A DNA stretch of 64,000 nt, from contig DAOTJI010000003.1 in NCBI GenBank assembly GCA_035448625.1, positions 1 to 64,000 of the forward strand, read 5' to 3'. Made by a program: the position numbers and the translations under genes. Position 1 is the first letter of the stretch, and each line of letters opens with the position of its first letter. This DNA is from UBA8904 sp035448625 (GTDB lineage Bacteria > Desulfobacterota > Syntrophia > Syntrophales > Smithellaceae). The notes under the pieces were generated by a model. It did no database searches. It had not been told where the DNA came from and worked only from the letters and a program-made list of their open reading frames with translations. Below, one piece after another: positions 42,176 through 55,197 of this stretch.

Positions 42176-42757
42176 ATGCAAGAAGACCGTGTAAGAAGCA
42201 TTCTGTTTGCCGGAGTGGGCGGACAGGGTATCATCCGGGCCAGCGACATTCTCTGCGAGGTCATGATGGAGGCCGGATTCGATGTCAAGAAGAGTGAAGT
42301 TCACGGCATGGCGCAGCGCGGCGGCTGTGTCACCAGCCATGTTCGCTACGGCCGGAAGGTGTATTCGCCTCTGGCGGAGCCGGGGACCATTGAAACTCTG
42401 GTTTCTTTTGAGAAAATGGAAGCCCTGCGCTATCTGGAGTACCTAAGTCCGAATGCTTCCATCATTCTTAATACGGAGCAAATCTACCCCCCGGCCGTCA
42501 ATACAGGAGATGAATCGTATCCTGATGATATTATTAATTTTTTAAAAAATCATTATCCTAAAGTAACGGCCGTTGACGCGCTTTTGCTTGCTCAGAAGGC
42601 GGGCAATCTGAAAACGGCCAACGTCGTCCTTCTGGGAGCTCTCTCCTCAATGATGGAGATTCCGCATTCGCTATGGGAAAGCGTCCTTCGGAAATCGTTT
42701 CCGCAAAAACTTGTAAAATTGAATCTTGAAGCTTTTCAAATGGGAATTCCTGCTTAA
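42176..42757 (+). CDS. iorB: Indolepyruvate:ferredoxin oxidoreductase, beta subunit
   Basis: 193-residue gamma-type subunit of the 2-oxoacid:ferredoxin oxidoreductase family. ILFAGVGGQGIIRASDIL is the family start, KKSEVHGMAQRGGCVTSHVRYG is the conserved core, and the rest fits IorB in length. It pairs with IorA to make the active enzyme. RBS GAGGAAATAGG lies just before the ATG. The operon then continues with a DnaJ-type gene 36 bp downstream. Confidence 0.95.
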   Translation: MQEDRVRSILFAGVGGQGIIRASDILCEVMMEAGFDVKKSEVHGMAQRGGCVTSHVRYGRKVYSPLAEPGTIETLVSFEKMEALRYLEYLSPNASIILNTEQIYPPAVNTGDESYPDDIINFLKNHYPKVTAVDALLLAQKAGNLKTANVVLLGALSSMMEIPHSLWESVLRKSFPQKLVKLNLEAFQMGIPA

Positions 42758-42793
42758 ATTACCGCCATAAGAAAATAAGAAAAGGAAGTTTTT

Positions 42794-43750
42794 ATGGCTG
42801 AAGATTATTATCAGGTACTGGGTGTTGATAAAAAGGCATCTCCGGAGGAGATCAAAAAAGCCTACCGGAAACTGGCCGTCAAGTGGCATCCGGACAAAAA
42901 CCCCAACAACAAGGCGGCTGCCGAAGAGAAATTCAAAAAGATCAGTGAAGCCTACGCCGTTTTAAGCGATCCGGAAAAAAGGCAGAATTATGACAATTTC
43001 GGCTCCGCGGATCAGTTCCGCCAGCAATATTCACAAGAAGACATTTTCCGAGGCTTCGACCTCGACGAGATTCTGCGAAGTTTCGGATTCGGAGGACCCA
43101 GGGCAGGGGGGCGAACTACGTTTCGAACAGGAACGAGGCGCGGCGGATTTTCGGAATATGATGATCCGTTTGGCGGAATGTTCGGCGGCATGGGCGGTGC
43201 GGGCCACCGGTATGACGATATGCCGCAAAAAGGACAGGATGCTGAATATAATCTTTCAATATCATTAGAAGAATCAGTTTTAGGCGCAGACAAGAAGATC
43301 TCGCTTCAAATGGAAAAGGGAGCGGAAAACATCAATGTCAAAATACCTCCCGGAATAAGCTCCGGAAAAAAGCTCAGGCTTCCCGGAAAGGGACTGCCCG
43401 GATACAACAACGGTCCAAACGGGGATCTGTACCTGAACATCAATGTTTTGCCCCATCCGATCTTTTCCCGAGACGGAAATGATCTTTATATCGAGAAAAC
43501 CATTAAATTCTCACAGGCGGCTCTCGGGACCACCATTGAAGTTCCGACGATCGACGGAAGCATGAAACGATTGAAGATCGCCCCCGGAACGCAAAATAAT
43601 ACCAAGATTCGGATGAAGGGTTTTGGCGTACCGCTACTGAAGGAATCCCGAAAAGGGGATCAGTTCGTCAAAATCAATATTGAGGTTCCGAAAAAACTGA
43701 CCGAAAAGCAGGCTAGATTGATTGAACAGCTTGCAACGGACGGAATCTAA
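42794..43750 (+). CDS. cbpA: DnaJ-type co-chaperone, CbpA-like
   Basis: 318-residue J-domain protein. The J domain is at residues 5-70 with the HPD motif (KWHPDKNP). A Gly/Phe-rich linker follows (about 85-140, FGFGGPRAGG to FGGMFGGMGG), then the two DnaJ C-terminal beta domains (GADKKISLQMEKG...IKIPPGISSGKKLRLPGKG). There is no zinc-finger domain, so it is CbpA/DnaJ type II. It would stimulate DnaK. RBS AAGGAAG precedes the ATG. It ends the iorAB transcript; no terminator with a T run is seen after it. Confidence 0.9.
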   Translation: MAEDYYQVLGVDKKASPEEIKKAYRKLAVKWHPDKNPNNKAAAEEKFKKISEAYAVLSDPEKRQNYDNFGSADQFRQQYSQEDIFRGFDLDEILRSFGFGGPRAGGRTTFRTGTRRGGFSEYDDPFGGMFGGMGGAGHRYDDMPQKGQDAEYNLSISLEESVLGADKKISLQMEKGAENINVKIPPGISSGKKLRLPGKGLPGYNNGPNGDLYLNINVLPHPIFSRDGNDLYIEKTIKFSQAALGTTIEVPTIDGSMKRLKIAPGTQNNTKIRMKGFGVPLLKESRKGDQFVKINIEVPKKLTEKQARLIEQLATDGI

Positions 43751-43800
43751 TTTTGTCGAGAGGCACCGATACGTAAACTCGTTATGTCCTATAATGTATG

Positions 43801-43814
43801 TTATGTTAACATAA
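43801..43814. repeat. Perfect 14-bp palindrome in the AT-rich gap after cbpA
   Basis: TTATGTT followed directly by its complement AACATAA. It lies in the 174-bp convergent gap between cbpA and the UPF0280 gene, an AT-richer stretch than its surroundings. It could be a weak hairpin for transcripts in either direction; no T run follows directly. A 67-codon open frame crosses the gap (43784-43987) but is not supported as a gene. Confidence 0.4.
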
Positions 43815-43924
43815 ACGTTCCAAGTGTCTTGGTGATCAGGTCGTCTTCGTCCAATCTACTCTCCGCTTCCAAATTAACAATTTTTTTCTTTAAAATTATC
43901 CGTTTGCTTGTTTTTGAAAGAATC

Positions 43925-44644
43925 TCAATCAAAATGGACAGCTCCTACTGCTCCCAAGTCATTCCCCGTAATAATCACGACTCCTAGCACGCCCGGTATT
44001 TTTATTCCATAATTCAGAGCGTTCCGGATATCCTTGTTGGTTTTTACACGATTTCCGATGGAGGAAGCCGCCGCGTCCGCCAGTGTGGCAGATCGGGATA
44101 GAACACAAACCGCGTCGGCTTTCCCGAAGCTTAAAGACGGTCCGACCGTTGCAGATGATGTGCATATTCCCAAAGGTGTTTCTTCAGGTTTTACGAATAA
44201 TTTGACTTTATAACTTAAAGCAGATTCTCCGGCAAATACTCCGACGGTCAACCTCTCATTGGATTTCAAAAAAATGTCCCCTCCGTTTTCAACAATGAAA
44301 CTATCCGTGAAGCCAGCCAGATCTCTTCCCACAAATTCCGCGATGGCGCCGGCAACGGAGGCCATGGGCCCTACTCCGCAGACGGTTGATTGTTCGATCA
44401 TCTCCCTGACGATCAAGGGTGCCAGGGGGTCCTGCGGAAAAGGAAGAAGCGTCGTGCAGAATTCCGGATTCCTGTGGATGTAGGATTCCAGGAAGTATCG
44501 ATGTTGTCGAAGAGATTTTTCAGCAAGGTCAGCCAGGTTGGAGTCAGAACTTATCCAAAGGTCACTCTGGGCAATTTTTACACGATATGAAATAAGATTC
44601 TGTTGATTAATTAATGATCTATATGTTCTTTCCTCATATATCAT
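43925..44644 (-). CDS. UPF0280 family protein
   Basis: 239-residue protein of the UPF0280 family, which has a fold like the FMN-transferring ApbE group. YEERTYRSLINQQNLISYRVKIAQSDLWISSD is the family start; VCGVGPMASVAGAIAEFVG, VENGGDIFL and GICTSSATVGPSLSFGKADAV are conserved blocks. No reaction is established. The chosen ATG at 44644 is 1 bp from the dnaE stop codon, so translation is likely coupled; a GTG 27 bases upstream is an alternative. Last gene of the dtd-to-UPF0280 operon. Confidence 0.8.
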   Translation of the reverse strand: MIYEERTYRSLINQQNLISYRVKIAQSDLWISSDSNLADLAEKSLRQHRYFLESYIHRNPEFCTTLLPFPQDPLAPLIVREMIEQSTVCGVGPMASVAGAIAEFVGRDLAGFTDSFIVENGGDIFLKSNERLTVGVFAGESALSYKVKLFVKPEETPLGICTSSATVGPSLSFGKADAVCVLSRSATLADAAASSIGNRVKTNKDIRNALNYGIKIPGVLGVVIITGNDLGAVGAVHFD

Positions 44645-44645
44645 A

Positions 44646-48113
<3,468 letters not shown>

Positions 48114-48119
48114 GTTTGA

Positions 48120-49580
48120 CTAATCGATCCAGTAATTGGGCGCTTCCTTGGTGATGATCACGTCGTGGACGTGGCTTTCCCGGAGGCCGGCCGACGTGAT
48201 GCGGACAAAACGCGATTTTTCGATCAGCTCCGGAATGGTCTTGCACCCGACGTAGCCCATGCCGGCTTTCAGTCCCCCGATCAGCTGAACGATGCTGGCG
48301 GAAAGCGTTCCTCGGAAAGGCACCCTGCCCTCGATTCCTTCCGGAACCGTCTTGGACGGCGCCTCGATGTCATCTTGATAATAGCGGTCGCGGCTTCCCA
48401 TTTTCATGGCCTCCAGCGAACCCATGCCGCGATACACCTTGTAGCTGCGCCCCTGGAACAAAATCGTTTCACCGGGGCTCTCCTCGGTCCCGGCGAACAA
48501 CCCGCCGATCATGACGGCGTTCGCGCCGCAGCCGAGCGCCTTGACGATGTCGCCGGAATACTTGATGCCGCCGTCGGCGATGACGGGAATGCCGAACCGG
48601 GAGGCGACTTTAAAGGTGTCGCGGATGGCGGACATCTGTGCCACGCCGACGCCCGCGACGATGCGGGTGGTGCAGATGGAGCCGGGGCCGACGCCCACTT
48701 TCACCGCGTCAACCCCTGCCTCGATGAGCGCCTGGGCGCCTTCGGCCGTGGCGATGTTTCCAGCGATCAGCTGGCAATGTGGAAAGTTCGCCTTGGTGGA
48801 CCGGATGGCGTCGATCACGCCCGTCGAATGCCCGTGTGAGGTGTCGATGGCAATCACGTCGACGCCGGCCGCCAGAAGCGCCTCAATGCGCGGCTCCCGG
48901 TCGATGATGCCGACGGCCGCGCCGACCCGCAACCTTCCGAGCGAGTCCTTGCAGGCGTTGGGGTAGCGGCGGATTTTTTCAATGTCTTTGATGGTGATCA
49001 GGCCTTTCAGGCGGTTTTCGTCGTCCACGACCAGCAGCTTTTCTATACGGTGCTTGTGGAGCAGCTTTTTGGATTCCTCCAGCGTAATGCTGGACTTGAC
49101 GGTGATGAGATGGTCCTTGGTCATCACATTGGAAACCGGCTGATCCAGGTCTTCTTCAAATCGCAAATCGCGGTTGGTCAGGATGCCGACCAGTTTTTCA
49201 TTTTTAACGACGGGAACGCCGGAAATGGAATACTGGTGCATCAGGGCCAGCGCGTCTCTGACTTTACGGTCGGGTTCAATCGTAATCGGGTCGACCACCA
49301 TGCCGCTTTCGGATTTTTTCACCCGGTCCACTTCGATGGCCTGGCGTTCGATGCTCATATTCCGGTGAATGATGCCGATGCCGCCTTCCTGAGCCATGCA
49401 GATGGCCGTGCGGGACTCCGTCACCGTGTCCATGGCCGCCGAGATGATGGGAATGTTGAGTCGAATATTCCTTGTCAGCCACGTGGACGTTTCCACATCG
49501 CGCGGCAGAATGCTGGAAGCCGCGGGCACCAGCAGCAGGTCGTCAAATGTCAGGGATTCTTTCACAACATCATCTAACAT
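48120..49580 (-). CDS. guaB: IMP dehydrogenase
   Basis: 486-residue enzyme oxidising IMP to XMP, first step of guanine nucleotide synthesis. The catalytic Cys303 lies in GVGPGSICTTRIV, two CBS domains span about residues 90-205, and the mobile flap has YRGMGSLEAM and EGIEGRVPFRG. The start is ATG 49580, six bases after GGAGGAG; a longer form from 49598 adds six residues. It overlaps the DUF1285 gene by 11 bp and precedes dnaE by 6 bp. Confidence 0.95.
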   Translation of the reverse strand: MLDDVVKESLTFDDLLLVPAASSILPRDVETSTWLTRNIRLNIPIISAAMDTVTESRTAICMAQEGGIGIIHRNMSIERQAIEVDRVKKSESGMVVDPITIEPDRKVRDALALMHQYSISGVPVVKNEKLVGILTNRDLRFEEDLDQPVSNVMTKDHLITVKSSITLEESKKLLHKHRIEKLLVVDDENRLKGLITIKDIEKIRRYPNACKDSLGRLRVGAAVGIIDREPRIEALLAAGVDVIAIDTSHGHSTGVIDAIRSTKANFPHCQLIAGNIATAEGAQALIEAGVDAVKVGVGPGSICTTRIVAGVGVAQMSAIRDTFKVASRFGIPVIADGGIKYSGDIVKALGCGANAVMIGGLFAGTEESPGETILFQGRSYKVYRGMGSLEAMKMGSRDRYYQDDIEAPSKTVPEGIEGRVPFRGTLSASIVQLIGGLKAGMGYVGCKTIPELIEKSRFVRITSAGLRESHVHDVIITKEAPNYWID

Positions 49581-50061
49581 GGTCTCCTCCGTTTTCATGG
49601 GTTAAGGGATGCGCGCTTTCGATCGGATATTTCCGGCCGTTTACGACGATGCAAAACGTGCCGTCATCACCGTCGGGTTCAATGAACTCCGCCAGCTGAT
49701 AGTAGCTTTTGCGGGTAAATCGGGCGGGGAACCGGTTTTCTTTTACACGGCAATACAGGACGTTGTCTTTGCCGACGGCCAGGGTTGCCTGATCCAGTCT
49801 CTCCCGGGTGTCGTCATTCAACTGGATTTCCAGCTCTTCGGAGCCGCACGCGCTTCGGGTTTTGAACACCGCCGTTACGACAAACGCCGTATCTTCAACT
49901 TCCAGGCCGCAGACTTCCCCGTTAAGTTCGATGAAATACCGGCCGTGGCCGTCCCGTTTCAGATGCTCAAAGAAAACGCACAAAATATCTTTGCGGAACA
50001 TGTGCGCTCCGCGGTAATACCAGATCCCGTCCTTGTCTATCCGGATGTCGCCTCCGTTCAT
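49570..50061 (-). CDS. DUF1285 domain protein
   Basis: 163-residue protein with the DUF1285 pattern: DGIWYYRGAHMFRKDILCVFFEHLKRDGHGRYFIEL, then EDTAFVVTAV, then a C-terminal FTRKSYYQLAEFIEPDGD segment. The family has no known function. It starts with an ATGA overlap on the dtd stop codon and overlaps guaB by 11 bp, so the three genes are translated as a chain. No signal peptide is visible. Confidence 0.75.
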   Translation of the reverse strand: MNGGDIRIDKDGIWYYRGAHMFRKDILCVFFEHLKRDGHGRYFIELNGEVCGLEVEDTAFVVTAVFKTRSACGSEELEIQLNDDTRERLDQATLAVGKDNVLYCRVKENRFPARFTRKSYYQLAEFIEPDGDDGTFCIVVNGRKYPIESAHPLTHENGGDHVR

Positions 50062-50513
50062 TTTCCATCCACTTTCCTGCTTTCGAGCAGAATCGTCACC
50101 GGTCCGTTGTTGGTGAGTTCGATTTTCATCATTTCCTGAAAAGCACCGGTGGCCAGTTTTACCGCCCGATTCCGGGCCTGACGGACAAAATAATCATACA
50201 GCGCTCTTGCTTTTTCCGGATCTTCCGCACGGCCGAACGACGGTCTGCGTCCTTTGGCGCAGTCGGCCAGCAGCGTAAACTGCGATACCACCATCAGTTC
50301 TCCTGAAATGTCGGCAAGCGAACGGTTCATTTTCCCCTGCTCATCCTCGAAAATGCGCAGATGCATCGTTTTTTCCAGAATGAAATCCGCTTCTTTCTCC
50401 GTATCTCCCTTCTCCACACCCAAAAACACCAACAGCCCCTGTTCCACGGCGGAAAATAGCTGAGAATGGATTCTGACGCAGGCTCGGTCGACTCTCTGAA
50501 GAACTGCTCGCAT
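50058..50513 (-). CDS. dtd: D-aminoacyl-tRNA deacylase
   Basis: 151-residue enzyme that removes D-amino acids wrongly attached to tRNA. The catalytic motif SQFTLLADCAKGRRPSF and the C-terminal NNGPVT motif that contacts the tRNA-linked amino acid are present. The start is the ATG at 50513; a shorter N-terminal extension from 50525 is not family-like. It is the first gene of the dtd-DUF1285-guaB-dnaE-UPF0280 operon, and a promoter lies at 50540-50568. Confidence 0.9.
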   Translation of the reverse strand: MRAVLQRVDRACVRIHSQLFSAVEQGLLVFLGVEKGDTEKEADFILEKTMHLRIFEDEQGKMNRSLADISGELMVVSQFTLLADCAKGRRPSFGRAEDPEKARALYDYFVRQARNRAVKLATGAFQEMMKIELTNNGPVTILLESRKVDGK

Positions 50514-50539
50514 GAGGCATCCCATTTAAAAGTTCGCGC

Positions 50540-50568
50540 ATGTTAGCAACAATTTTCCGAGTGTTCAA
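50540..50568 (-). promoter_or_regulatory. Promoter of the dtd-guaB-dnaE operon
   Basis: On the minus strand, TTGAAC (50563-50568) and TAACAT (50540-50545) are 17 bases apart; each hexamer matches consensus at four of six positions. It ends 27 bases before the dtd ATG. Confidence 0.55.
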
Positions 50569-50604
50569 GCTCTTTCTGCCGTAAAATATTCTTAAGGAAA
50601 TCCG

Positions 50605-52047
50605 ATGGCTTGTCCATGCTTTTGTAATCCACGCTCAGGTGTGCTACAAGAAGCATCCATGAGCAAAAACCTTCTGCTGATCAACCCCTGGATTTATGAT
50701 TTCGCAGCCTACGATTTCTGGATGAAACCGCTGGGCCTTCTGTATCTGGGCGGACTGCTTAGGGCCAATCGCCACCGGGTTTCCTATATCGATTGCCTGA
50801 ATCCCTATTCGGAGCCCATGCGGAATAAAACCGGCAGGTCGCCGAAGCGTCATGCCTACGGGCACGGCCGCTTCTTCCGGCAAGCCATTGAAAAGCCGCC
50901 GGCCCTTGAAGCGATACCGCGCAGCTACTGCCGCTACGGAATGGATCCCGATCTCTTTCGCGCCCAGCTCAGGAGCTTCCCACAGACGGACATGGTGCTC
51001 GTCACGTCCATGATGACCTACTGGTACCCGGGCGTTTTCGACACCATAAAAATCGTCCGGGAAATGCTGCCGGGCGTTCCGGTGGTTCTGGGCGGAAAAT
51101 ATGCCTCTCTCTGCCATGATCATGCCCTGGCAAAATCCGGCGCGGACTACGTGATTTACGGACGGGGTGAAAAAAAGGTTCTGGAGCTTTTGAAAAATGT
51201 ATTCGGCGAGGACATCCTCTTCGACCCGGATGAAAATGATCTCGACGCCCTGCCCTATCCCGTGTTCGATCTCGCCGGCCGCTTGGACCAGGTTCCCCTG
51301 ATCACTTCTTTGGGGTGCCCCTACCGCTGCAGCTACTGCTCCTCCCATTTGTTTTATGGCCGATACCGGAAGCGAAACCCCGGCAAAGTCGCGGACGAGA
51401 TCGAATACTGGCACCGTCATTTCGGCGTCCAGGATTTCAGCTTTTACGACGACGCGCTGCTCGTGGATCCCGAAAACATGATCGTTCCGCTGCTTCACGA
51501 CCTTCGAAGACGAGGACTGTCCTGCCGGTTTCACTGCCCCAACGGTCTGCATGTCCGGGAAATCGACGCGTCGCTCGGCCGACTGCTCTTTGAATCCGGC
51601 TTTAAAACGATTCGTTTCGGCTTTGAAACGGCCAATTTCGAGGAGCAGCAGGAAACGGGGGGAAAGGTGCGAAATGATGACCTGCGCCGTGCGGTCGCGC
51701 ATCTGAAAGAAGCAGGGTACAAAACACGGGACATCGGCGTTTATCTGTTGTGCGGCCTGCCGGACCAGAAAGCCAGGGATGTGGAAGAGAGCATCGATTT
51801 TGTCGTCCGTTGCGGTGCGAGGCCGGTACTGGCCGAATATTCGCCGATCCCCGGAACTCCCATGTGGCCTCAGGCCGTGGCCGCTTCCGTATTTGACATT
51901 CAGCGGGAACCTCTATATCATAACAACACGCTGTTGTGCTGCCGTAATCATGATTTCAGTGAAGAGGCTTACCGCAGGATGAAAACACGTATTCAGGCGC
52001 TGTCGAAAGAAAACGGTTTTGTGAATGGAACTTCTGATTCGGATTAA
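50605..52047 (+). CDS. B12-binding-type radical SAM protein
   Basis: About 462-480 residues. The N-terminal region (MSKNLLLINPWIYDFAAYDFWMKPLGLLYLGGLL to about residue 190) has the Rossmann-like fold of B12-binding domains. The radical SAM triad is in SLGCPYRCSYCSSHLFYG. The third part has FETANFEEQQETGGKVRNDDL and LLCGLPDQKARDVEESI, common to this class. The start is uncertain: ATG 50605 has an AAGGA six bases upstream, while the family usually begins at the Met at 50659. No substrate can be read. Its gene overlaps the next small membrane-protein gene. Confidence 0.8.
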   Translation: MACPCFCNPRSGVLQEASMSKNLLLINPWIYDFAAYDFWMKPLGLLYLGGLLRANRHRVSYIDCLNPYSEPMRNKTGRSPKRHAYGHGRFFRQAIEKPPALEAIPRSYCRYGMDPDLFRAQLRSFPQTDMVLVTSMMTYWYPGVFDTIKIVREMLPGVPVVLGGKYASLCHDHALAKSGADYVIYGRGEKKVLELLKNVFGEDILFDPDENDLDALPYPVFDLAGRLDQVPLITSLGCPYRCSYCSSHLFYGRYRKRNPGKVADEIEYWHRHFGVQDFSFYDDALLVDPENMIVPLLHDLRRRGLSCRFHCPNGLHVREIDASLGRLLFESGFKTIRFGFETANFEEQQETGGKVRNDDLRRAVAHLKEAGYKTRDIGVYLLCGLPDQKARDVEESIDFVVRCGARPVLAEYSPIPGTPMWPQAVAASVFDIQREPLYHNNTLLCCRNHDFSEEAYRRMKTRIQALSKENGFVNGTSDSD

Positions 52048-52261
52048 GAATATCGTCGTCTTTTTGCTGTCGGGATTTTTTCTGTTGTTCGGTGTTCTTC
52101 TTCTGAAGAGTTCCTTTCAGCTCGGCAACCCCCTGGAATTCGTGATGACGCTGTTTGCGGCCTCTTTCATGATTTTATTTTGCATCGCCGGCATTCTCTA
52201 TGCCTATTTCCGTCTCTTTCCGGGAAAACCGGCCCACGAGGAAACCCATGAGGAAGAATAA
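52025..52261 (+). CDS. Small two-helix membrane protein
   Basis: 78 residues with two hydrophobic helices (about residues 9-27 and 40-62) and a Glu/His-rich C-terminal tail (GKPAHEETHEEE). It overlaps the radical SAM gene by 23 bp and the peptidase gene by 14 bp, which supports real translation within the chain. No ribosome-binding site of its own is clear. No known family. Confidence 0.6.
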   Translation: MELLIRIKNIVVFLLSGFFLLFGVLLLKSSFQLGNPLEFVMTLFAASFMILFCIAGILYAYFRLFPGKPAHEETHEEE

Positions 52262-53762
52262 GTTCTGGATTGCTCTCGGACTGCTGATCCTGCTTTGCCA
52301 GGCTGCGCCTGCGCGGGCGGTGGACCTGGAGAAGAAAATTCTGAAGGCCAGGCTGCCCAACGGCCTGACCGTTCTGATGATGGAGCGCAAATTCAGCCCG
52401 ACGGTTTCTCTCTACATCCGTTACCGGGTGGGCGCCGTGGATGAAGCTCCGGGGCAGAGCGGAGCGGCCCATTTCCTGGAGCACATGATGTTCAAGGGAA
52501 CGACGACCATCGGCGCGAAAAACTATCCCGCGGAAAAAAAGCTGCTTTCGAGCATCGAAAAAACCGGACAGGCGCTGGACCGCGAGCGTAAAAAGAAGGG
52601 TTCGGCCGATGCCCGGAGGATCCGGCGGCTGGAGACGCGGATGAAGAGGCTGCAGGAAAAGCACCTCCGGTCTTTCATTCCCAACGAAATTGACCGCCTC
52701 TACACGGAAAACGGCGGATCCGGGATGAACGCGGCAACCGGTCAGGACATGACCACCTACTACATCAACCTTCCCGCCAACAAAATCGAACTCTGGGCGC
52801 GCATTGAATCCGACCGGCTCCTGCATCCCGTTTTCCGCCAGTTTTACACGGAGCGGGACGTCATTCTGGAGGAAAGAAGGCAGCGTGTGGAGGCCAGCCC
52901 CGACGGCAAACTCTTTGAAGCCTTTATGGGACGGGCCTACGCGACTCATCCCTACGGCATTCCCATCATCGGATTGCCCGGGGATCTGGCGTACCTGAGT
53001 CCGGCCGCGATCCGCGGCATCCACCGGAAATATCTGTCGCCGCAGCGGATCGTCATTGCCGTTGTCGGGGACATCGATCCTGCCAAAACGTTGGACATGA
53101 TTCGCCGGTATTTCGGACGGATTCCGAATGCCGGCTCGCCCTCCCTCACGATTTCGGCCGAACCGGAGCAAAGCGCGGAGCGCAGAGTGGAGGTTTTATT
53201 CGATGCCAATCCGTCTCTGATTGTCGGCTACCACAAGCCGGCGCCGCCCGCCCAGGAAGATTACGTCTTCGAAGTCCTGGAGGCGATTTTAAGCAGGGGC
53301 CGAACCAGCCGTCTCTATGACCGACTGGTGATTCAGCGACAGATTGCCCAAAGCGTCAGCGCGATGAACGGCGTGCCCGCTGCGAGATATCCCAACCTTT
53401 TCGCCATCTTTGCGCGGCCGCGCCACCCCCATACAAACGATGAATTGCAGGCGGCCATCCTTGAGGAGATCGAGACCATCAAGACCCATTCCGTGACGGA
53501 AGAGGAACTGGCCCGGGCGAAAAACCAGCTGAAGATGGACTATATCAAAAGCCTCGATTCCAACTCCGACCTGGCCTCCATTCTTTCCTACACCGAACTG
53601 CTTCTGGGGGATTACCGGCACTTTTCCGATTACCTCCCCCGGATTCAAAAGGTGACGTCCGGTGATGTTCAGGCGGCGGTCATGCGGTATCTGACGGCGG
53701 AAAACAGAACCGTTGCGGTTTTAAACCGGAAGCCCGCTCCCGGGAAAGGAGGAGCTCCATGA
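52248..53762 (+). CDS. M16 family zinc peptidase, active subunit
   Basis: 504-residue pitrilysin/insulinase-type peptidase with a signal peptide at about residues 1-24. The zinc motif HFLEH is at residues 75-79, with the third ligand in ERDVILEERR. A charged, helical insertion of about 60 residues sits between the MFKGT strand and the GGSGMNAATGQDMTTYY strand. A C-terminal lower half follows. It would act in the periplasm. The start ATG 52248 is preceded by GAGGA and overlaps the small membrane gene. The downstream M16 gene starts at an ATGA overlap. Confidence 0.9.
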   Translation: MRKNKFWIALGLLILLCQAAPARAVDLEKKILKARLPNGLTVLMMERKFSPTVSLYIRYRVGAVDEAPGQSGAAHFLEHMMFKGTTTIGAKNYPAEKKLLSSIEKTGQALDRERKKKGSADARRIRRLETRMKRLQEKHLRSFIPNEIDRLYTENGGSGMNAATGQDMTTYYINLPANKIELWARIESDRLLHPVFRQFYTERDVILEERRQRVEASPDGKLFEAFMGRAYATHPYGIPIIGLPGDLAYLSPAAIRGIHRKYLSPQRIVIAVVGDIDPAKTLDMIRRYFGRIPNAGSPSLTISAEPEQSAERRVEVLFDANPSLIVGYHKPAPPAQEDYVFEVLEAILSRGRTSRLYDRLVIQRQIAQSVSAMNGVPAARYPNLFAIFARPRHPHTNDELQAAILEEIETIKTHSVTEEELARAKNQLKMDYIKSLDSNSDLASILSYTELLLGDYRHFSDYLPRIQKVTSGDVQAAVMRYLTAENRTVAVLNRKPAPGKGGAP

Positions 53763-55183
53763 ACAAAGCTCTTTCCCCGGCGATTGGACTGCTGCTTGCG
53801 ATGATTTTTTTTGTTGCTCCGACGATTTCCTCCGCGAAGTCTCCCTGGATTTCTCCGGATCAAATCCAGTACCCCCCACTGCAATTCCGAATGCCCGAGG
53901 CCGAGCGGATTACGCTGAAAGACGGTATGGTTTTGTACCATCTGCAGGACGGCGCACTGCCTCTCGTTTCCCTGGCCGTGCTGGTGCGGACGGGGACTTT
54001 GTACGATCCCGCAGGCAAGGAAGGGCTGGCGGAGCTCACCGCCTTTCTCCTGCGCACGGGGGGAACGGCAAAACACCCGAGCGGTGAAATGGACCGGCGC
54101 CTGGATTTCCTGGCCGCTTCTCCATCCATTTCCATGTCGCTCGATTCCGCCTCCGTTCACTTCACTTTTTTGAAAAGCGACCTGGACGAATGCCTCGATC
54201 TTCTCTCCGAAATGCTTCTGGAACCTGCCTTTGAAGAAAAAAAGATTCAAGAGGCGCTGGCGTTAAAAAAAGAGGAACTGAGGCGCACGGCGGACAACCC
54301 GCAGACACTGGCCTTTCGCGAATTCAACCGCCTTCTCTATCCCGGTGATCCGCGGGGACGCTACGCGACCATCGCCTCACTGAACAACCTATCCCGAGAG
54401 GATCTGGCAGCCTTTCACCGCCAATACTTTTCGCCGGCCAATATGATGCTGGCGGTGTCCGGCGACATCACGCGGGAAGAAGCCGTGAAGAAACTCGAAA
54501 AAGTATTCGGCCATGCGAAGATCCCCCCGCGCGTTCAGGCTGTTCCGGAGGCTCCCCGACAGGGAGGCCGGGGCATTTTTCTCATCCGCAAGCCCTTGCC
54601 GCAATCTACGGTGGTCACCGGCGAACTGACGATCAGCAAGAATCACCCCGATTTTTACGCTTTCGAGGTTCTGGATTTCATCATCGGCAGCGGCGGTTTT
54701 TCTTCCCGGATTTTCAGCGCTGTCCGCAATCAGGAAGGTCTGGCCTACAGCGCCGGAAGTTTTTACCGCGCCCGTTCCAACTACGGCGTTTTCGGGACGT
54801 ACGCCTTTACGAAAACGGCTTCCACTTTGCGAGCCGTCTCTCTGCTCGACGCTATCGTGAAAGATGCAGCGTCCGGGTCCATCACCCGGGCCGAACTGGA
54901 CCGGGCGAAACGATCCATCGTGAACAGCTTCATCTTCTCTTTTGAACAGCCCGGGCAGATTGCCTCCCAGCAAATGACGGTCGAATACGAGAAGCTGCCC
55001 AAGGATTACCTGGCGACCTACCGGGAAAAAATAGAAGCGGTGACGCTTGAAGACCTTCGCCGCGTTGCAGCGGCCTTTCTCAATGAAAACAGAAGGCTCA
55101 CGCTGATCCTCGGCGACGCGGACCGGTTCGGCGCCTGGCCGGAAAACCGGCCGAAGCCCGAGCAGATCGATCCGCAGTACTGA
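53759..55183 (+). CDS. M16 family peptidase-like protein, metal site missing
   Basis: 474-residue paralogue of the preceding peptidase with a signal peptide at about residues 1-26. At the position of HxxEH it reads GLAELTAFLL, so it cannot bind zinc. It keeps the C-terminal NQEGLAYSAGSFYRARSNYGVFGTY segment with the Arg/Tyr pair that positions substrate. Such pairs form heterodimers in which one subunit is catalytic. The ATG overlaps the stop of the active gene by 4 bases, indicating equal synthesis. Confidence 0.9.
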   Translation: MNKALSPAIGLLLAMIFFVAPTISSAKSPWISPDQIQYPPLQFRMPEAERITLKDGMVLYHLQDGALPLVSLAVLVRTGTLYDPAGKEGLAELTAFLLRTGGTAKHPSGEMDRRLDFLAASPSISMSLDSASVHFTFLKSDLDECLDLLSEMLLEPAFEEKKIQEALALKKEELRRTADNPQTLAFREFNRLLYPGDPRGRYATIASLNNLSREDLAAFHRQYFSPANMMLAVSGDITREEAVKKLEKVFGHAKIPPRVQAVPEAPRQGGRGIFLIRKPLPQSTVVTGELTISKNHPDFYAFEVLDFIIGSGGFSSRIFSAVRNQEGLAYSAGSFYRARSNYGVFGTYAFTKTASTLRAVSLLDAIVKDAASGSITRAELDRAKRSIVNSFIFSFEQPGQIASQQMTVEYEKLPKDYLATYREKIEAVTLEDLRRVAAAFLNENRRLTLILGDADRFGAWPENRPKPEQIDPQY

Positions 55184-55197
55184 TTCGAGGTTTGATG

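Noticed and set aside
43784..43987. 67-codon open frame after cbpA
   Set aside because: No start signal, AT-rich low-complexity content, and it overlaps the UPF0280 gene antisense.
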